A stretch of DNA of 64,000 nucleotides from an uncultured Alphaproteobacteria bacterium. Its GTDB lineage: Bacteria; Pseudomonadota; Alphaproteobacteria; RF32; CAG-239. The notes below the pieces were generated by a model. That model was not told the DNA's origin. It worked only from the letters and a program-made list of their open reading frames with translations, and did not search any database. Positions 60,601 to 64,000 of the stretch are shown here, piece after piece; position 1 is the first letter of the stretch; each line of letters begins with the position of its first letter. The stretch lies in assembly GCA_910584385.1 (NCBI GenBank), contig CAJUAK010000004.1, positions 62,001 to 126,000 of the forward strand, written 5' to 3'. The translations under genes were made by a program, and so were the position numbers.

Positions 60601-62683
60601 TGCGCAAGTTGGGGCATACCAGAATTTGCTCAGCGGAGCGTTGTCTTTGCCGATTGGCCCAGGAGATGTTGTCGTTATTGGCCTGGGCGCCAATAATCTT
60701 ACCGCAAGCAGCTATATTAGCGAATACAAAAAATTTGCGGATAAAGGGGCTAAAGTTTATGTAACTTCTGTTACGCCGGTTAATGAGGCAAAGGCTGTTG
60801 CAAGTGGATATAAAAAAATTAAGAATAATCTAATTAAAACGTTTAATGACCAAATTAAAGCGGGTGCAAATCAAGGAAATTATACATATGTAGATTTAGG
60901 AATTCAAAATTCTGAAATAACAGAAAAAGTAACAGATGACGGTCTACATTATCATGCTGCAGTGTATCGAAAGATTTATGGTATAATGACAACAGTAAGC
61001 GATAATGCTGTAAATGCAGATGATGGTGATAATGATGGTGCAGATCCTACACAAGTCAATATTGATACCAGCTCTATACCTACGGGAGAAATAAATGTAA
61101 ACCCAAGGAGTGTGGCAGGGGTAAATGTGCCGGAAAGAGATGGTTTAGGAAGGCCTATTCAGCAATCTATCCGAACAGAAATAGCCAATGCGTCAGCCAA
61201 ATATCAAATAAATCCGTATATTATAGCTGCTATTATTAATACAGAATCCCAGTATGTTATACATGCGGGTAATAAAAGTTTGGCAGCACAATTTGGCGAG
61301 GGGGAGACTCTGAATAACTCTTGCTGTAAAGGCTTGATGCAAGTGCATAAAACATACTTTCCTTCTTATGGAAACAAAGTTGCCACAGGAAATGTTAATG
61401 CTGGCAATGCTAACATTTATAACGTACAACATAATATTTTTGCAGGTACAAATATTTTTAATTATCAATTAAATAGGTATAACAATATCGAATATGCTTT
61501 GGCGGCATATAATGCAGGTAATGCCAAAGCTTATAAAGCAGGGAAAGCAGGAAAAGAAAATAGACAATACCCCGGAAAAGTTGCGGAATATTATAAAAAT
61601 ATGACAGGCGGAGAATTATTCCAAGCTGCAGCAAGAGATGTGGCAGAGGCGATGTCTGGCGGCAATAATCCTTGCGGGCAGTCTGGATTTATTCCTAATA
61701 CTCCGCTGGGCACGTTTAAATATGAAGGACCGACAGATATTTTATCTAAATCGGTTATTGACAGTATTATCAATGCGAATCTGGCAATTCATCAAGAAGT
61801 TACAAAATTGCAGGTAATTGGCAATATGGTAACTTGCTTTTCAAGCAATGCTGGCGCTTGGATTATTGCCGATAATTGGTGGTTTACCTTAAAGATGACA
61901 GATATCTTTACCTGGCTTGTCGGAGCTATTATTTGGATTGCAGGCTTTATGCTGACTATTGCTGTAACCTATTATTTGCTTGATATCTCTTTCAAAATTG
62001 GTTTCGCAATTGTTGCCTTGCCGGTTGTAATTGGTTTATGGCCGTTTAATCTTACCAAAGGCAAAATATCTGCCTGCTTGTCGATCATTACAAAATCAGC
62101 GGCAACATTTGCTTTTCTGGCAATTACTGTGAATTATTCTATGTATTTGGTAAACCACGTTGTAAATATTGGGGCTGACGGTGTTACAATAGAAACATTG
62201 CTCGATGCCATGGAACAGGCAAACGCAAATCCGGCAAGTTACCATACAGGCTATTCAGATAGTAAAGAGGACAAAGATAAAGCCGATAAAGAAAGGCAAG
62301 AAGTTGTTGCAACGCAATTGTCCAATGTGGAATATGTCAAACAATATCTGGCACTCTTTAGCAAATATTTTATCTTAATCCTTTTTGCCCTTATTTATTC
62401 ATTTAAGATGATTGGCGGAACAATTAAGAGCTTAGTCAATAAATTCTTCCCGGATCAAATTACCGGCGATACAAACCCGATGCATAGCAAACTGACGGCG
62501 GCAACAAAATTTGCCAAAGATAAAGCAATGAAGCCTGTCGGTTTAGCAAGGGATATTGCAACGCACCAAACAGGACGGGGGCTGAAAGCTGCCGGCGGCG
62601 GCATTGCCAAAGGCGCCGGAAAAGCTGTCGGCGGCATTGGCAAAGCGGCTAAATGGGCCAGCAGCAAATTAGGTAAAAAATAA
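57698..62683 (+). CDS. Gene D: VirB6/TrbL-like membrane protein with CHAP-like, SGNH-hydrolase and lytic transglycosylase domains
   Basis: 1661 aa. Signal peptide to about residue 30 (VAGA-KS); cysteine-rich ectodomain (about 31-515); two membrane helices (about 522-545 KILIMGFTIWLALFILKSL, 559-595); acidic linker (617-655). Then three putative enzyme regions: (1) about 694-870, ACGKNTSGICF and SGYHAAIMANGSSYY, CHAP/NlpC-like by eye only; (2) about 924-1105, SGNH hydrolase with block I GDSR, block III GLGANN and block V DGLH; (3) about 1159-1302, SLT lytic transglycosylase with catalytic Glu in NTESQYV, GLMQVHKTYF and ALAAYNAGNAK. A second membrane block follows (about 1394-1490 and 1545-1580), then a Gly/Ala/Lys-rich tail. 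The enzymes should sit in the periplasm and locally open or de-acetylate peptidoglycan, as VirB1 does for type IV secretion. AAAAGG precedes the ATG. Confidence 0.75.
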   Translation: MKEQKNIFQFLKKAFLSLAFICLFSSVAGAKSFLPSVIPADAGKRNNICTEFGSDKEDINKFSGKAKDKCKTLCSSGKCKHWRVFTGSDYFRQVFFNRSKLRIGPALQDIMSEKEFASAWIALSPQIKKNLQPVLDKLKKDLQAALKNRKSETTEMKEDVYLDCDQSKLFAFTCFITSEDKDDDLINDTINSLIDKAPITRTINDTLSKFSDKYKKCELDKIVDNPCWCTNSNLTKNMCLVGQKCGSDYQCHEGAEVKNQGAYSLPCCIMRQYQKDGKNMLNLSPPGDRKNCGKITRNCTAEEKALVCKKQPAVYKEACEESKTEIENINNACIVWHDTANKKYLLSSGQSVPDDLDYTKCTAERLKNLCNQEKFSSTAECKNYNTVDTSICSLGEVSVDGQKKYIYYNNGSESAVSEEEHKQKNTPSCSEATREIYCKGNKTYSSNTDICGGYLLEEVQTALYEQSIGECALHNIKKKYGYQDDGTVSRDSCYSCKILKVLTESFLTAASKVYYTSQDAGVKILIMGFTIWLALFILKSLSQVTSLEPANMLDQILKMCFKIAIAYVAIVIGARALCNYLVAPFMLFGTNFASQLLSTTGNENLQGVFVTDGDEDIELSPEEAEKIEQNAEEIIKAQEKDGEKETEETPETSSLAEKLTLGFVNKAGDAADIVSEGKIKNSQGKPRPNVQKATQAWGDGACGKNTSGICFEDPYCGHGIVLSLRGYLKGVCGGNSSCESNLNFLGNSWAGALPNQINAKYHRCIVLNNKSAIRTDKESLGDTASFGSANVGTGYIVALPSVYANSGYHAAIMANGSSYYAFNAEHGKTFKPASKKSEDRIVNWADSKCIFEIILNEHPEIVQQLNMSEVDKNAKGSFSSGATVSSACQDYISQMGQQGMGMLYNQTGNDLAKAAQDAVLAGKKVYYIGDSRFVGMCNAVNNNQCGGNNKEKGKYPVINGEFGGKYWYAQVGAYQNLLSGALSLPIGPGDVVVIGLGANNLTASSYISEYKKFADKGAKVYVTSVTPVNEAKAVASGYKKIKNNLIKTFNDQIKAGANQGNYTYVDLGIQNSEITEKVTDDGLHYHAAVYRKIYGIMTTVSDNAVNADDGDNDGADPTQVNIDTSSIPTGEINVNPRSVAGVNVPERDGLGRPIQQSIRTEIANASAKYQINPYIIAAIINTESQYVIHAGNKSLAAQFGEGETLNNSCCKGLMQVHKTYFPSYGNKVATGNVNAGNANIYNVQHNIFAGTNIFNYQLNRYNNIEYALAAYNAGNAKAYKAGKAGKENRQYPGKVAEYYKNMTGGELFQAAARDVAEAMSGGNNPCGQSGFIPNTPLGTFKYEGPTDILSKSVIDSIINANLAIHQEVTKLQVIGNMVTCFSSNAGAWIIADNWWFTLKMTDIFTWLVGAIIWIAGFMLTIAVTYYLLDISFKIGFAIVALPVVIGLWPFNLTKGKISACLSIITKSAATFAFLAITVNYSMYLVNHVVNIGADGVTIETLLDAMEQANANPASYHTGYSDSKEDKDKADKERQEVVATQLSNVEYVKQYLALFSKYFILILFALIYSFKMIGGTIKSLVNKFFPDQITGDTNPMHSKLTAATKFAKDKAMKPVGLARDIATHQTGRGLKAAGGGIAKGAGKAVGGIGKAAKWASSKLGKK

Positions 62684-62705
62684 ATGAAACAGTAAGTTTT
62701 ATAAT

Positions 62706-62738
62706 AAAAAAGCCCTTGTCTTACACAAGGGCTTTTTT
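62706..62738 (+). terminator. Bidirectional terminator between gene D and alr
   Basis: AGCCCTTGT (62711-62719) / ACAAGGGCT (62725-62733), 5-nt loop, A run before and T run after; serves gene D on the plus and alr on the minus strand. Confidence 0.95.
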
Positions 62739-62739
62739 A

Positions 62740-63834
62740 TTACGTTGCCGGAATGATAATCCTTTTATAGCGGGGATTCTTTCCTAATCTTGAAAGCACT
62801 TCATAACCGATTGTGCCGGCATCGCGTCCTATATCATCCAAGGTATAATCGCTATCCAAAACAATGGCTAAATCGCCAACCTGCAGCCCGGAAATTTCAG
62901 TTACGTCGCAGATGATATTATCCATGGATATCTTACCGATAATCCGGGCTTCATGTAATTGTCCAAAGGTCTTAAAATAGACTTTGCCGATATTGGAAAG
63001 CGAACGGGGAATCCCGTCGCCATAACCGATAGAAACAATTGCCAGCTTTTTATTCGATGCTGCACGATAAGTCGCACCATATCCGACAAATTCGCCCTTT
63101 TCAAGGTCTGAAATCTGTAAGACAGGTGCTTTGACGGTAACAACAGCCTTCATTTGGTTTTGACGGTATGGCGCGGTGTTAATGCCATAAAGCGCAGCAC
63201 CGAGGCGCACCATGTCAAAGCAAAAGTCGTTCCCAAGGAATGCGCCGTCGGAAGCGGATAAAGAAGCCTTTAACTTTGGAAAATATAAATTTTTTAGTTC
63301 AATAAATTTTTGAAGCTGGTGCTGATTCATAAAATGTTCTTTAGTGTCGGCGCAAGCCAAATGCGATATAACCAAGCCAAATTCCTGCTTGTCTTTTTCC
63401 GAAAACCGCGGTAAATCTTTTTCCCGAAAGCCAAGGCGGTTAAGTCCGGTTTCAATGTAAACCGCAGGTTTTATGCTTGGAATGCGGTTTTCTTTCCAAA
63501 ACTCAAACATATCCCAAGAAGTAATGACCGGAAACAGATGATGCTTCTTGATTAAATCGGCAGAATCCTCGCCAATTCCTTGTAAAACATAAATTTTAGC
63601 ATCCGGAAGCAAAGGGGCGATAGTGGCGCCTTCAACGGCATGCGCGACAAAAAATGTTCTGCATTTTGCAAAATCGTATAAAGCTTTTGAAACTTCCGGG
63701 GCACCAAGGCTGTAGGCATTATCTTTAACAACAGCCGCCGCTTCTGCCGGTGAACATAATTTTTGCAAATTTTTATAATTATCAATCAGATTTTGCAGAT
63801 TTATTTCTAAAATTGGTCTTGTCAAAATACTCAT
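62740..63834 (-). CDS. alr: Alanine racemase
   Basis: 364 aa PLP enzyme converting L-Ala to D-Ala for peptidoglycan. The PLP lysine lies in VVKDNAYSLG (about residue 37; the usual form is VKANAYGHG). The second catalytic residue, Tyr, is in GYGATYRA (about 255) and the conserved SMDNIICDVT and GYEVLSRLG follow. The ribosome site is weak: AGGA sits 13 nt before the ATG. It is transcribed divergently from the TatD-like gene. Confidence 0.95.
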   Translation of the reverse strand: MSILTRPILEINLQNLIDNYKNLQKLCSPAEAAAVVKDNAYSLGAPEVSKALYDFAKCRTFFVAHAVEGATIAPLLPDAKIYVLQGIGEDSADLIKKHHLFPVITSWDMFEFWKENRIPSIKPAVYIETGLNRLGFREKDLPRFSEKDKQEFGLVISHLACADTKEHFMNQHQLQKFIELKNLYFPKLKASLSASDGAFLGNDFCFDMVRLGAALYGINTAPYRQNQMKAVVTVKAPVLQISDLEKGEFVGYGATYRAASNKKLAIVSIGYGDGIPRSLSNIGKVYFKTFGQLHEARIIGKISMDNIICDVTEISGLQVGDLAIVLDSDYTLDDIGRDAGTIGYEVLSRLGKNPRYKRIIIPAT

Positions 63835-63878
63835 CGCCGACTAATATCCTTTATAAAATTTTTAATGAGGGCATTAAC

Positions 63879-64000
63879 ATGCAGTTTATGGATTCTCATA
63901 TCCATTTGCAAGATATTAAACTTATTCATGCAACAGATTTTATTTTTCAAGCGCGGCAATTGGGGATAAAAAAATTCATTTGCGTTTCGGCGCAGGAGGA
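63879..64000 (+). CDS. TatD-family metal-dependent hydrolase (3' truncated by window edge)
   Basis: Only 40 codons are visible. MQFMDSHIHLQD carries the D-x-H-x-H-L metal-binding opening of TatD-type hydrolases, and ARQLGIKKFICVSA matches the next strand-helix unit of the TIM barrel. Members act as metal-dependent DNases or D-aminoacyl-tRNA/other hydrolases. GAGGGCATTAAC precedes the ATG. Confidence 0.75.
   Translation, partial: MQFMDSHIHLQDIKLIHATDFIFQARQLGIKKFICVSAQE

Noticed and set aside
46075..62683. Integrated conjugative element or prophage
   Set aside because: No integrase, transposase, relaxase, tRNA attachment site or flanking direct repeats seen; the locus sits between ordinary terminator-bounded housekeeping genes.

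Overview
The window is ordinary, densely packed bacterial chromosome with one unusual locus near its right end. The gene set points to a Gram-negative proteobacterium, most likely an alphaproteobacterium of an AT-leaning, host-associated type. It includes a yfgM-bamB-der cluster, an MsbA-like exporter, many lipoproteins, a Calvin-subtype class II aldolase, a fused SpmA-SpmB protein and a eukaryote-like (type 2) isoleucyl-tRNA synthetase. No rRNA, 16S fragment or tRNA is present, so the taxonomy is inference. Genes are tightly packed, with ATGA and TAATG stop/start overlaps and several tail-to-tail overlaps. No stretch without a gene exceeds about 270 bases.

Layout. 1-5.9 kb: end of a type-2 thymidine/AMP phosphorylase, dnaK, then a secreted cysteine-rich protein carrying four near-identical 204-bp tandem repeats. 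5.9-11.1 kb: dnaE followed by two related polytopic membrane proteins. 11.1-21 kb, minus strand: LOG-family protein, tgt, small membrane protein, fba, an unknown 183-aa protein, transketolase, lipoprotein, Fe-S rRNA methyltransferase and a 7TM-PAS-GGDEF diguanylate cyclase. 21-25.8 kb, plus: PH-like membrane protein, then yfgM-bamB-der. 25.8-33.1 kb, plus: a Bat (aerotolerance-type) operon (DUF4381 protein, BatA, a BatB/BatC fusion, BatD), then a C26 glutamine amidotransferase, a VanX-like D-Ala-D-Ala dipeptidase and a patatin. 33.1-41.9 kb: MsbA-like ABC exporter and DUF1294 protein (minus), two envelope proteins (plus), a minus-strand tyrS-spmAB-dtd-TPR-like run, then divergent anmK. 41.9-45.9 kb: lipoprotein and ileS.

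46-62.7 kb holds four giant genes in a row, here called A-D (1048, 1492, 1180 and 1661 aa). A and B are soluble-looking helical proteins with Ala/Gly-rich hydrophobic cores and acidic or low-complexity tails. C and D have signal peptides, long cysteine-rich ectodomains and VirB6/TrbL-like membrane segments. D also carries, between its two membrane blocks, a CHAP-like region, an SGNH-hydrolase domain and a lytic-transglycosylase (SLT) domain. C and D are preceded by an identical 22-nt promoter-proximal sequence; A and B each have an AT-rich inverted repeat upstream. No VirB4, VirB8-11 or relaxase gene accompanies them here. My reading is a cell-envelope contact or secretion system built on expanded VirB6-type channels, possibly with A and B as partners or cargo; this is inference. 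The window ends with alr (minus) and the start of a TatD-type hydrolase (plus).

Peptidoglycan is a recurring theme: AnmK-like kinase, VanX-like dipeptidase, alanine racemase, and the murein-active domains inside D.
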